Source: Trematomus loennbergii (taxonomy: Eukaryota; Chordata; Actinopteri; Perciformes; Nototheniidae). Taken from it: DNA of 64,000 nucleotides. The DNA is taken from assembly GCA_012861695.1 (NCBI GenBank), contig JAAOOA010000033.1:20561934-20625933 (forward strand), given 5' to 3'. The notes beneath the pieces are model-generated. The model ran no database searches. It had not been told where the DNA came from and saw nothing but the letters and a program-made list of their open reading frames with translations. Below, one piece after another: positions 32,113 through 43,837 of the stretch. Both the position numbers and the translations under genes were made by a program. Position 1 is the first letter of the stretch. Every line of letters begins with the position of its first letter.

Positions 32113-34750
32113 TTAGCACTGCCAGAAGCCCAGCCTGAAAGGTATTTTGTTCCACCTCGATTCCTGGGCCTTGTGTGAATGCAGCAGCCGTTCGTCGTGC
32201 ATCTCCTTGGCACGCAGGTCCTCATTCTCCTTGCTGACCATGGCACGGCGGGCCATCGCCATGATGGTGTCAAGGAAGCTGTCATCGCGTGCCCACTTTC
32301 CTAAGGTGAAATATGCAAGATACAAGATCAGTTTAATCGCAACAACGACACAACATTGTCCAAATCTGTCTCTGCAGGCACACAACAGGAGGAACACAGG
32401 GAACACCTTTGATTTGACTATTAACATTTTAAATGGTGAAGGCACTAGCAATTGGGGGATGGAGGGCTCTCAGGACATGATAGGGACAAATAGATACAAA
32501 TTAAACGTTTTACAATTTTAATGCAAGCATTAATGATGCTATGAAGCTTTGAATGATTCATACCGTAATAGAATAAGCCACATAGTCTTTAAATAGCCTT
32601 AGACACTTGACAGTGACTTTATTTAAAAGTTATTTCTGTCTGTAATGCATCTTTGCACCACATTGACATGATAAGCTGCAACAATCACATTTAAATTAAA
32701 TAAGTGGAGGTGGAGTGTGACTGTGTGTACGTACCATTTGACGATTGACCAGACGATGTGGACCCCATCTGCAAAGCAAAACAAGTTGATCTTACAAACA
32801 CTTCCTAACATGTAAACAACGCTCTGTATGAACGTGTGAAGCAGAGTGTTAGCCCACCTTGGGGGAGCGTGTCTGGGGTAAGTTGACGGAGTGTTTCAGC
32901 CTTTTGACGGCCTCAGTGATGGCCTGGGTCTCCGTCTCGTCCAGAGCACAGCACAGGTTCTTCAGAGTCTGCACCACCCGCTCCACCGTCTTATACTGGG
33001 TGCTCTGAATATAGAGATACACGTTGGTCAGAGGTAGGAAGTAGCGGAGTACAAATACCTCGTTACTGTACTTAAGTACATTCCACTTTTTTATCACTTC
33101 TACTTCTTACATTTTGAACACAAATACCTGTACTTTCTACTTCTTACATTTTGAACACAAATACCTGTACTTTCTACTTCTTACATTTCCAAACAGGCTG
33201 GTTACTTTAGTTTGAATGTGTGTTTGGTGGCGTGATCATTATTATTTAGAGTCATTGCGTGCCTATTGATTTGAACACGATCCGTGTATCCATCATTTCC
33301 TGGTCTTCTCTAAAGAAGAGGGACCAATGAAAACGTTGTCATGTTGCCGTTGTTCAGCATGGAAACATTCATTAGCTAACAATGACATTATTGTTCTATT
33401 AATATAAAGGGAGGTCAGGTACTCTTTAAAACAGCTGGTAGTTATGGGTACTTTTTACTTAAGTACATTTCAAAGCCCTCTTTACTTTTACTTAAGAAGT
33501 TTTACCAGAGTATTTCAAACACGAGTATCTGTACTTCTACTTGAGTAAAGGATGGAGGTGTGTGGTGCAGTGGATAAGTGCATTGGTGTTCGGATCAGGG
33601 GAGCACAGGTTCAAACCCCACTGCAGTCAGCATGTCGTTGTGTCCCTGAGACACTTCACCCCAAAGTGCTCCTGTGGGGATTGCCCACAGTATTGAGTAT
33701 GTAAGCTTTGGATAAAAGCGTCTAACAAGTGACATGTAATGATTCAAAAAGCTTTTGAATATTGAATAACAAACCAATGTGGTTTACTTGTTATCCACAG
33801 TTTAGCTGCTAAATGTTTTTTAGCAATGCTTTTCTTTGTGCTCCACATATCTAAATGTATAAAGTGTGTTTTCACCTCCGTTCCTCCTGTTTGCTGCAGT
33901 ATGGCAGCAGCGGTCAGGATGGACCGGGCACAGGGTGTGGAGCTGCCTACTCTCAGCGGGGGGGAACTGAACGTGGAAACTGTGTTTCTCTGAGGGATCC
34001 TCCATGTAGTCTGAGAAGCCTTCTGAGGAAACAAGGTCAAACTATTTAGGATAATACAAGGAACAATGTTTATTTAGGCAGTAAATAGAATTTCAATTAC
34101 ATTTCTACTTAAATGTGCAAAAATATTAGAACATCAGTCTTTGTGGCATGCAGGTAATCAACTGTTTAAGCTTTTACCATTAACATGTAGAATGAATGTT
34201 GCAAATTACTTGAAATTAGAGGAACTACAATCTATTGTTTACCTCAGTGTAGCCACACAGGTCCAGCTAGCATGCTAATTGCTAACGTTATATTATCGAG
34301 TTATCCCGGAGGGGAAAACTAGTTTCTAATCCTGAGAGAAACACCTCGCCTGAAACACACGATTAGTGCCATGAGTTAGTGAAGCAAATTACAGAACATT
34401 GCACACTTATTCACAAGTCAAAACGTGTTCATAGCGGGCATGGATGAGAATAGCTAGCTAGCTAGATGTTATTAGCCAGCTTGGACCTAACGTTAGCAAG
34501 TTCTACCATGGCTAGCTCGATCTACTGAGCAAATAAAAGTACATCTAAGACCAGTATTGTGCAGATTAAAACAGTGCAGTGCATGTATTTTATTTTACCT
34601 TGGTAGTCGTCCCACATGACTTTGCCAGGTCTGCTAACTTTGCTGATCCACTGAAACTGCATGCAGTAGAAGCTTCTGAATGTGGCGCTTCGCGTCCTCC
34701 GAGTCAATCGCCAGAAGCGCAGACACATCCTCATCCTCATCACTCCACCG
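32113..34750 (-). CDS. Five-exon unknown protein gene of the 4.5-kb transposon
   Basis: Exons in transcription order: A (?-34,599), B 34,022-33,876 (147 nt), C 33,004-32,858 (147 nt), D 32,768-32,735 (34 nt), E 32,300-32,113 (ends TAA). All junctions have GT/AG and all phases agree (A-B, B-C and C-D phase 0, D-E phase 1). Segments: A SGSAKLADLAKSCGTTTK; B WRIPQRNTVSTFSS, with ILTAAAILQQTGGTE; C STQYKTVERVVQTLKNLCCA then LDETETQAITEAVKRLK; D MGSTSSGQSSN; E KWARDDSFLDTIMAMARRAM, with RWNKIPFRLGFWQC at the end. Exon C reads as an amphipathic helix pair. The 5' end is unresolved: another frame of exon A reads RWSDEDEDVSALLAIDSEDA, reminiscent of Myb/SANT-like accessory proteins of Harbinger elements. 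I do not recognise the family. Introns hold a SINE and a MITE, yet every exon is open. Confidence 0.6.
33035..33550. mobile_element. AAGTAC-rich MITE in intron of the transposon gene
   Basis: The interval begins GAGGTAGGAAGTAGCGGAGT and ends ACTTCTACTTGAGTAAAGG, with internal AAGTAC words. It contains a tandem duplication of about 38 bp (CTTCTTACATTTTGAACACA...) at 33,100-33,185. The interval is related in style, not sequence-identical, to the MITE at 17,167. Confidence 0.6.
33554..33745 (+). repeat. tRNA-derived SINE with intact A and B boxes
   Basis: The head TGGTGCAGTGGATAAGTGC matches a pol III A box and GGTTCAAACCCC a B box, 40-50 nt apart. The tail GCTTTGGATAAAAGCGTCT then AACAAGTGACATGTAATG is the L2-type 3' end used for retroposition. 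It is the best-preserved copy in the window. Confidence 0.9.
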
Positions 34751-35491
34751 CTCCAATTGATTTATTTAGTGTTGCTATAATAACTGCTTTCACAAAAGGA
34801 ATCTCTTCGTGTGTGCTGCGAAGCGAGGAAATACAATGGCCGCTTACAACAAAAAATTCTGAGTCAAACGGGCGTGGTTTGCATTCCGCACAGCCAATCA
34901 GACGTAGGAACTACTTTCTCCCACGAGAGACCCTGCTCTGTAGCAGGGACTGAAAAGCGAGTCTCGCGAACTAAGTTGAGCTACTTTAGTTCCTGGGGCT
35001 TTTTGGTGTGAACGCAAATATATCGTAGTTCTGATGAACTATTGTGGGAAAAGTACACCAAAGTACTCCGGTGTGAACGCACCTATTGAGAGAGGACTCC
35101 TCTCTAGTGTCATGATGAGGTTCAGGTAAAGCACGGTTAATGTATTATATTATTGACTCAATAATATGTGACCTGCTCTATCGAAATCAGTCGCATTGAC
35201 CCGAAGACACATTTTGAGTTGTATACACTGTTGGAAAGAGGAGATTCCTAGCTTTCTAATAATATCAAGATTGTTTTTGTACTCCAAATAGTAAGCGAAA
35301 TATGTCACATTATATAATGACTGTTACCGAGTCATCATTTTGAGAAAAAGGCCTTTAAAGTTTCCTCTTCTCTGGAATCCATCGATCTGATTGATTATTA
35401 GCGGAGCAAATGATCAAAATACTACGGAGGGAAGATATTTTCGTTTGGATTACTGCTCTGGGGGAAGCTCGCGAGTGTTTGTGTGTGTATA

Positions 35492-37804
35492 CCATAGACT
35501 GTATATATAAATGGACGTAGGGTCCGTGACGTCACCCATAGGATTCTGCAGAGTTGCCGAGAAGCCCTTAGTAGGCGGAGTCGGCCACTAACGGCTCGAC
35601 AGTGACGTCAGAGTCTAACTCCCGCCTGCTCCAAATAAGGGCAAAGAGGCGGAGCCGAGGCGGGACCTGCTGCCTCCAGCTGGGAAGTAACAGAGCTAGC
35701 TCAAGCTAAGAAGCTAAGCTAACATGCTCCCCATCTGCACACTGCCGTCACATTTTACGTTTCTAAGGTAAGCGGACATGAAACTATTCAGCAAAACTAT
35801 AAATAATAATCTAAGTTATTGAGTTTTTAGCATAATACTTCAGAATCTTAAAATCCCTTAACATTTGTATGCAATGTGCTAAATGCAACACTGGAATCAA
35901 GCAAATTAATATGTTTGCATGACATTAGTTATTTATATTTTGCTATCACTTAATTATACGTTTAATACATTTAAGTCAAGCTAAGGTACAGTACATGTGA
36001 TGGTAGCTAGTTAGTGCTCTTACCTGTGAGGCCTCCTCCAAACAGCATTATAACCAGACTGTATCATTAAAACTATAAGTACCAGTTCTAGATCCTTGAC
36101 TTTAGACAAACAATTCAAAAGACAAAATGTATTTAAAGACCAATCTTTATTTGAAGGTGCCTCTTAACCTGAGATATTAGTTATACAGTAATAGTATTGA
36201 CAATCTAAAAAAACTGAGCAACTCAACAGTCAACTTTATATTTCTTATTGTCTAAAGCATTTATTATTTTCATTTTCCCCCACTCATATTCAGTGTGGAC
36301 GGATTGAGACAGCGTGGTGTCCAGAGAGCTGCAGAGACTTCAGGGAGAAACCTCCGTGTGATGGACGTCCTGTCTGTTGGTTTGGAGAGGACTGAGGGTC
36401 TTTCCTCTGCGAAAGACCCTCTTTCGATCAGCTGACTTCACAATAAAAGTAGTTTCTTAGTGAATGTCCTGTACTGGTCTTAAAATCTCATAACATCAGC
36501 TTTTAATTTTCCTCTTGGATGTTCTTCTTGACCCTCAGAGAAGGAGAAAATGTTGAGTCGTGTCTTTCAGGCATGTCCTTTCCTAACAAAAATTACAGGA
36601 AACATAAAACATATTATTGCAGAACAAGTGTGTTATTTATGAAAGAGGTGTGCTTGTGTTTAGGGGCTGTAGATATAATTATTTTGTAATTGTAATGTTT
36701 TATTTTATTTCAACAGTGAGCTACAAAGACAATCAGATTATGAATGAACAGTATGACATTCATCAACATTGAAATATATTTTATTATCAAAATAATATTT
36801 AACTGTTATCAAAACTTAGTGCAACTGTAGAAGCTTGCTCTGTTCTCTCACTGAAATCATAACTTTTACCACGTTTTTTACAGACAATATTGAGAGATAA
36901 ATAGTAGCAGTTCTCACTAATAGCTTTGCCTTCAATACCTTAAATTAGAAAGCTGACAAAGTAATATTGCTTGTTAACATGTAACCCTTTGCATGGAAAA
37001 AATCCTCAACTTCACTGATGTGTAGGTGATCTAGTATTTAGTATTGTTTAATGGAATGTATATCAGTGTATTAAAGTCAATACTTCATTTATTTAAACCA
37101 ATATCTTTCTTGATTCTTTGTACAGTATGAAAAAAGAGTATTTGTACCTGTGCTGAAGTTCACTGCTGTGAGGAGTCCAGTTCTGTCTCTCACTCTCTGG
37201 TCCAGCCTGTCTGCATCACCTGGAAACTTTAAACAAACAGATATATATGTAAAGAACCATGTGTACAAACAATATAACTTATTCTCTTCTGTTGAACATG
37301 TTGGATTGTGTATTGTTCGAGTCAGGGTCCTTTTTATTTTACTGTAACTTTGGAAGTTGTGTTACCAATGCTTACTGTTTATTTGATACCAATTTGGTAA
37401 TGCAATTAATAAAAACAACAAGGTTTGGGTTCGTTCTTCAGATGACTGTGACGTTAACGTGTAAGCTCAATAATGAACTCCAGCTCAACCAACCATATTG
37501 TAATATCTAAGTAATCATCTTGAAATATGACATTAATAATTGTAATATACACACATCTTATTGTGAGGTTGATTTCACATACACTACTTCGACGTTAGCT
37601 TGTCTACATACTTGAGCATAGCCAATTTAAATTAACCTTAGCGATGCATACAGTTCCTACCTACATAATAAAATATCTCTCTAAGTTACAAGGATGACCT
37701 TATTTTATCAACCTCAAACAGAAGCCTTTTGTTCTACAGTACTATCTCACTTAACGCTTAACACTTGTCTATTTCATTTTAACCTTTATATATACAGTCT
37801 ATGG
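35492..37804. mobile_element. 2.3-kb element with perfect 20-bp TIRs
   Basis: CCATAGACTGTATATATAAA (35,492-35,511) is repeated exactly inverted at 37,785-37,804. A solitary related end is at 49,385-49,406. No target duplication is obvious. The interior carries a GC-rich promoter-like stretch (TGACGTCACCCAT, GGCGGAGCCGAGGCGGGACC at 35,528-35,670) and a two-exon ORF with a polyadenylation signal. Confidence 0.75.
35724..36435 (+). CDS. Two-exon mini-gene (61 aa) inside a TIR element
   Basis: Exon 1 (35,724-35,767) starts ATG and reads MLPICTLPSHFTFL, ending at the consensus donor AAG/GTAAGC in phase 2. Exon 2 (36,294-36,435) follows a pyrimidine-rich acceptor (TTTCCCCCACTCATATTCAG) and reads on in frame: VDGLRQRGVQRAAETSGRNL, then RVMDVLSVGLERTEGL, to TGA. 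AATAAA follows at 36,442. The total is 186 nt including stop. The product is small, arginine-rich in the middle, and has no signal or membrane segment. I recognise no family. A GC-rich CRE-like region (TGACGTCA) lies 100-200 nt upstream. It may be a real peptide gene spread by the element or a non-coding spliced RNA. Confidence 0.4.
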
Positions 37805-39383
37805 TTTTAAGTTAACTTGGAGGATACGATTAGCATCGTTAGACTGATGTAGCTACCACTCGCTTACACGCTAACCCAAGCCTTAACATTCATTACGTAG
37901 CTGATTAAAATCATAAACACATAAATAAAGTACTTGAATTTCACTTACCGCAAAACCGCATTCATGCACCGTCTGTTTTAACCGCAGAGCGAGTCACAAT
38001 AGTCCGATATATAAGCATGAAGAACAAACAAACACGGCCGGGGTCAAGTTGTGTTCCCTGGATGAACTGAGCAGGCAGAGTCCCTGTAGCGTCACGGAGA
38101 CGGAGCAGCTAGCAGAGAGACAAGAAGCTAACAGCAGCAGTCACTTGACAGAGCTGTCACTCAATGTGACCACGCCCTAATTTATGCAAACAACTTTAAG
38201 ACCTAATATAAATAAAAGGGTCATGTTAGAAAACAATTCACTCACAGCTCCATAATCATGAAGGTGGAATCTAACTATATCTATAATAATTTTATTGGAT
38301 CCATGGGTAGAAACATGTTTTTTTAGGCTGTAAAATTGGGCATTTTAACATGGGGGTCTATGGAAATTGCTCCTTTCTGCAGTCAGCGCCTATCGGCCAA
38401 TATATGAACTGCAGTTTGTGGCACTTCCGTATTGGCGTCCCGGCTCTTCCCCAGAGTTTGCCGCTTGGTGTATACGTGTGTGTGTGTTTGTGTAATTTTG
38501 CGTTTGTGTGTATTGTGTTTGTTTCCCGGGGAAAACACTTACGAGAAACACCGGCTGTTGTTATGCCTGCTGTGACGTTTAAGGGGACCTATCATGCAAA
38601 ATGCACTTTTGTACGTCTTTTATACATGAATATGTGTCCCCGCCCTTATGAAACAAAAATATATTGTAATATATTGGTAAATATAATACAATATATTGGA
38701 TCATACATTTCCATATATGGGAAAGTAGTCCTTATATTTTTAAATATATTGCAATATATGCATGGACCATGTATGGCTATATATGATACATATAAAAAAA
38801 ATATATTGCAATGAAAACAAAAACTGCACTATACATTTATATGTAATAGTTTTATTGAAACACTCATTTATCTTTCATGAGTTTACATAAAATTGAACAG
38901 ATATTCATAAACAGTTATCTCACTTCGTTTTGTATAGTTACCCACTTTATATATGAACATATGTTTGATGGTAGCCTACATATAAAAAAAGTACAAATTG
39001 TCCATTGAATGATGGAAAATAATATACAGTTTATAAATATATATAGACACACACATATATGCACGCATATATATATGCATATATGCACGCATATATTATT
39101 CATATATATATATATATATATATATAAATATATATATGCATATATGCACGCATATATATATGAATATATGCACGCATATATATCTATGCATATATTACGG
39201 CCGACCGGCTATTTGGAGTGGAACGCGGCCCATCCACGGCAGACAGCCCAAACAGTATTCGAATGCGCCACTTCCGGCTGATTTCGGGGAGCCCCCCCCC
39301 TCTCCAGCAATAGATTGATCTGATTGGCAGATTCAAATCTGCGTTGCTGCCTCTGTCTGTTGATTCTGTCGCTGAGTGTCAAA

Positions 39384-40251
39384 TAGTGATGGGAATTCCG
39401 GCTCTTCTTGGTGAGCCGGATCATTTGGCTCGGCTCACCAAGAAGAGCCGGCTCTTTCGGCTCCCAAACGGCTCTTCAGTTTACCACATATTATACCTTT
39501 TATAATTCAATCAAATGTAGCCCTGTTTTGACTAATGATTTATATGTGTACACATATCACTTAAATTATTCAATACATCCTTTGTACTGAAGTATTCAAA
39601 AGTAAAAATTACATGTTTAATATCAATTATTTGCTGTGGCCAATTGTTTTCATTGCATTTACAGACCCTTGTATCTCTGATACCACCCAATGAATGCACA
39701 GACTTGCTTGTAGAACCACGCTACACAAAGCAGATAGCAACACCTATACAAACTTAAGCATAGACATTTAAAAAAAGGGGCTACTGTATCAACATTTAAA
39801 ATTATATTTAAAGAAAAGGCCCTGACAAAACAGCAGGGCTCTATTTCAGTATTAACTATAGAAAAAAAGACAGCAACAGCTGACATCAAATCTTTGCTGA
39901 GCCCAAGGATAATCATAAATAAATAACATAGTGAAAATAAATATATTGCAATGCTCAGTACAGCAGCATCCAACCGTCTCTAATCATAAAAAAACATAAT
40001 ACAAATAAATGTATTGCAATGCTCAAAACAGCAGCATCCAACAGTCTCTAATCCTTGGATATTACATGTCACTGCATGCATGCACGGAGCAGCTGTAGCG
40101 CAGAGATCATCATATCATTCTGTCTTGTATTACTTAACAAAAAATAACAAAAACAAAAAAACGGCTCGTTCGCGGGCGCGAGCCGGCTCCCGTCGTTCAC
40201 TTAAAAGAGCCGGCTCTTTGAGCCGGCTCGTTCGCGACCGACACATCACTA
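39384..40251. mobile_element. hAT MITE with perfect 8-bp target duplication
   Basis: GTGTCAAA flanks both ends (39,376-39,383 and 40,252-40,259). The termini are TAGTGATGGG... and ...CACATCACTA. Subterminal GAGCCGGCTC palindromes are repeated at both ends. 868 bp, no transposase. It is inserted at the would-be start codon of the gene below. Confidence 0.95.
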
Positions 40252-42981
40252 GTGTCAAAGAGAAAGCATTCATCAGGTGCTTCGAAACGGAAAATTAAAA
40301 AGAAACGAGAGGAAAATACAGCACCAGAGTCAGGTATGTGTGTGAGCATTTAAAACTATTTTAAATTGAAATAATTCTGCATGTACACTATAAGTAGTCT
40401 AGTTGCTTAATCCGTATGTCCCGTCTCTCGGCACTACACCAGCTACATTAGCTAACGTTAGTTAAATTAGCTATGTTAGTTCCCTCGTGTATGAGTGTAT
40501 AACCGGTCCGCAGCTTTGTGAACATTCAATTTCGAAGATTTTCGATTTTACAGTCAACTGAAGTCGACCCAAAACAGCCAAAAATAGCGGACCTTTAGAT
40601 CGCTAACATTTTAGCATAAGTCAATGGAGTTTAACATAGCGAAAACTAGCCCCACGGCTAACGGACATTTTCTGACTGGTGACGATGATGAGCTAGTTAA
40701 GTAATGTAACCACAGTTAGTCTATGTCTTGTAAATTCCCCTTGTTCTCCTTGATCTGCATTATATCGTTCGTGTTTTAGTCAGGCACATTTAGGGACAGC
40801 TAAAGTAGTTCAGCTACGGGTCTTCGAGCTGGTTACACATGTGCGTTCAGGACATTATTGCGCATCGTCACATGCATAATTACCATCGTCACAGAGAGAA
40901 TGCGTTCGTGAAGAATGTGAGCATATATGCAGATCTTTAGTGTTGGTAATGTTATAAGATTGTATGCATAGTGTCCTGCTCAGTCAGTGTGTTAATGAGT
41001 CTTGATGTCCCGTTTTTAGTTTCTATGTTGTTCAGGAATTGAGCTAATGCTAGCTAGTTAGCTAAGTTAAGCTATGATAGTGTGTGGATGAGATGCTAAC
41101 TTAGCTTTTATTAGCCGTGTGTTTGCAACGTGTCTAATGTGTTTTAGCAACAATTAGTATTGCTGTTGCTTATTATTAATAACCATCGTCTGGTTAGTTA
41201 TTGTAATTTGAACCTTATTTCTATTTCTGTGTATTTTGCAGAAACCATTCATTCATTCTCTACTCTACGTTAGGCTATGTGTTGTGGACTAATGCATTCA
41301 AGTTAGTTCACATTTTAGTTGTTATTGCCCCTGCTGACAATTGTGTGGATAATATGTAGCCTACAGTCAATGGCATTTCACATTTTGCTCTCCAGTGTAT
41401 GTTATTTTAATGTTGACCCATAATACTATATATCTATATATTTTACAGGAGCATTGTTGAAATTCATAGGTCGAACTAAGCCTGCAGAACCACAAGTCAA
41501 GAGGACAGAGGAGCCAGATAGCAGTGGTGACTGAGACAGAATAAATAAGGAGAGAGGGCCCATGCAGAGGCAGACATCAGTAGTGAGGAATCAGACCCAA
41601 AATATACGAGGACAGAGGAGCCAGATCGCAGTGGTAAGGAACGCACTGTCATTTAATTTCACTGTCATTTTACTTTTCACATATCACTTTATTCACTATT
41701 CAGCTTAGTTATCCTTGCCATGAAGGATTGAATGGATGAATGTTCTATATTATTTTAATGACAGATTGAACCACAGCAATATTGTTTTAGAGATTTTATA
41801 TGTTTAACTGCTATGCCTGTCATCTCTGCTCTGTGTCATTGTGTTGTCTCCTGGGTTCTGTAGTGCCCGGAGTCTGTCTTTTATTTTTTTCCTCCCAAAC
41901 CCCATCCCCTCAGGACGCCTTTTGCCTCCTGTCAGGTCATCATTGTAATAAGAATTTGTTCTTAATTGATTTTCCTGGCTAAATAAAGGTTCTACTACTA
42001 TTTATTCAGTTATTTTATTACTGGTACTGCTAATTGCATTATGCGTATTGTTGTATATTGTATATACGTATGTATTTACTACTACTACTTACAAAATCGA
42101 GGGTTGTAGCTTTGTGTCAGTACATATTTCAGGGTTTTTCTATGCCTTTGTTCATCTAAATTCTAATACTCATAGGCGACTACCACTCCTGCCGATGCCG
42201 AGGCCCAGTTCTCCCTTCCCACCACCCCAGGCTCATTGTGCTAGGTAAAACTCATTCAATAAAAGTAGTCTTTTAAAGGTGGGGTAGGTAATTTTGGAGA
42301 AACCAGCTCGAGTGCGCTAGAATTTGAAAATACACAGCCGGAAAAAATCTGCCACTTCCTCACAGAGCCCCTCCTCCAACACACACGAACGCGCACATGA
42401 CCAATGAGGGCACGAGATAAGTTTGTGCACAGATGGAAGGCTGACAGGCAGGTAGGCCATCCAGTCATTTCAGCCGGGCCGGCTAAAATGATTGGATGTG
42501 CTTTTTACAGTACCACGGCTTCCACAGATGATATTTTTTTATGGATTTTTTGTCAAAGCACTTCAGATATTCATTGCTATCGGGATGTTAAGAGCATTCC
42601 ATGGAATATAACACAAAGTGTATCTCGAGCCGGTTTCTCAAACTTACCTACCCCACCTTTAAAGATGAATGCAATTACATTTAAAAAAGTTTTAAACAGA
42701 ACTGTTACAGATGCAGATGCTTGGTCCAAATTCCATAAAATATACCAACCAGTAGCGCCACACTCAGACGAAAATGTACAAAGCCTATTCTTCCACTATT
42801 TGTATTCCCACATTATTCAGCCCATGCTTTAATATAGATATTATGGATATTGTTATAATTCCTGCTGTCTTTTGTGAACTTCTAATTATTTGTAATTGTT
42901 CTGTTCCACAGATGCTGTAGTAAACCACCATCCAGGGACCAAGACATCAGATATAAGAACATCCATTAACACAAGAATTTG
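40252..42981 (+). pseudogene. N-terminal exons of a transposase-like gene in the 7-kb element
   Basis: Exon 1 (to 40,333) reads SKRKHSSGASKRKIKKKREE then NTAPES and ends CAG/GTATGT in phase 1. Exon 2 (41,450-41,528, after TATATTTTACAG) reads ALLKFIGRTKPAEPQVKRTE. It ends AGTG/GTGACT. Exon 3 (42,914-42,981, after TTCTGTTCCACAG) reads AVVNHHPGTKTSDIRTSINT. Phases agree at both joins. A basic start followed by GALLKF is typical of fish hAT/ZMYM-like proteins with a TTF-type finger. The codon where ATG is expected is GTG, and a MITE is inserted just before it. No catalytic domain is found downstream, so the gene is broken. A near-copy of the exon 2 end (ACAGAGGAGCCAGAT) recurs at 41,612, suggesting exon duplication. 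Confidence 0.5.
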
Positions 42982-43837
42982 TGAGTAAAGGCACGAAAAA
43001 AACAAGATTGACGATCAAATAGGGTACAAGACTGTTTTTTTGGCCCTGTTCCGGACATTGTTTTAATGAGTGATCAGCTCATGTTTAAAGTTGTCACCAG
43101 GTGAAACAAAAAACAAGATTGTTAAATAGGATAACAGACTGCTCTTTTTGGCCCTGTATGAAATAACAATGCATCATTTATTAACTATACCTATACAAAA
43201 TGTAATACATTTTCCCTTCATTATGTAATAACACCTCCTTTTGTAATAATTTGCCCATTATGTAGTAAACAAGTTCAATGCAAATATGTAATACATGTCG
43301 CCACATTTTGAAATATATTATTACATATTGCTGTGGTTATTACAAAATGAGTTGCAAACAATAACATTACAACTGTTTATTTATTTATTCAACCATGAAT
43401 CATCCTTACTCATAATTTAAAAATACTTCAGTAGAATATCTTTCATTGGCCAAAACTAGATCAAGTGTTACCATATTCATTAGCCAACATGTATATCAAC
43501 ATCAATTTTGGGATATATTTACAGTTTGGTTATGGTTACATAATGAATATTACAGTTTTTTAAAAGGGCAACTCACGCATTTTGTAATAACCATTGCAAA
43601 ATGTAATAATTTATTACAAAATGCAGGGACATTTATTTTATATTGCGTTCAGGCTGTTACAGAATGCAGCAGATTATTACAAAATGTGGGTTTTATTACA
43701 TAATTACATAAAAATGTTCTTGAGTCATGACATAATGTGTTGTTTATAGGCCTTTTCTTTTATTCGTTCCTTGTCCTTCTTTTAATGAGTATTTTGATAA
43801 CTGTTACACATTGATAGAAAAAAACAAATTAAGCTTC

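Larger units (their letters stand above)
30578..35084. mobile_element. 4.5-kb DNA transposon with 15-bp TIRs and two divergent-type genes
   Basis: The left end is AGGCGCGTTCACACC and the inverse right end AGGTGCGTTCACACC (14/15). Both are followed by TACTTTTCCCACA, AGTTC and GAACTAAAG subterminal words. ATT flanks both sides (30,575-30,577 and 35,085-35,087), a 3-bp duplication. It carries a five-exon minus-strand gene starting at the right end. It also holds traces of a plus-strand gene near the left end: MLSRRRRRLRSLNKRIGPRK at 30,979, and acceptor-preceded RVPRSLWVNNRTSAWC near 31,215. Two inward-facing genes, one basic and transposase-like, resemble PIF/Harbinger organisation; the superfamily is my inference. 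SINEs and a MITE sit in its introns. Confidence 0.75.

Noticed and set aside
33554..33630. tRNA gene (A and B boxes present)
   Set aside because: Sequence cannot form a full cloverleaf as written and continues into an L2-type tail; it is a SINE head.
35492..37804. Pair of independent solo TIRs rather than one element
   Set aside because: Perfect 20-bp inverted ends facing each other with a structured interior favour one element, though lack of a target duplication leaves some doubt.
39030..39195. (ATATGCAC)-type repeat as CRISPR-like or regulatory array
   Set aside because: It is a simple AT-rich microsatellite, and CRISPR arrays are not expected in a vertebrate genome.
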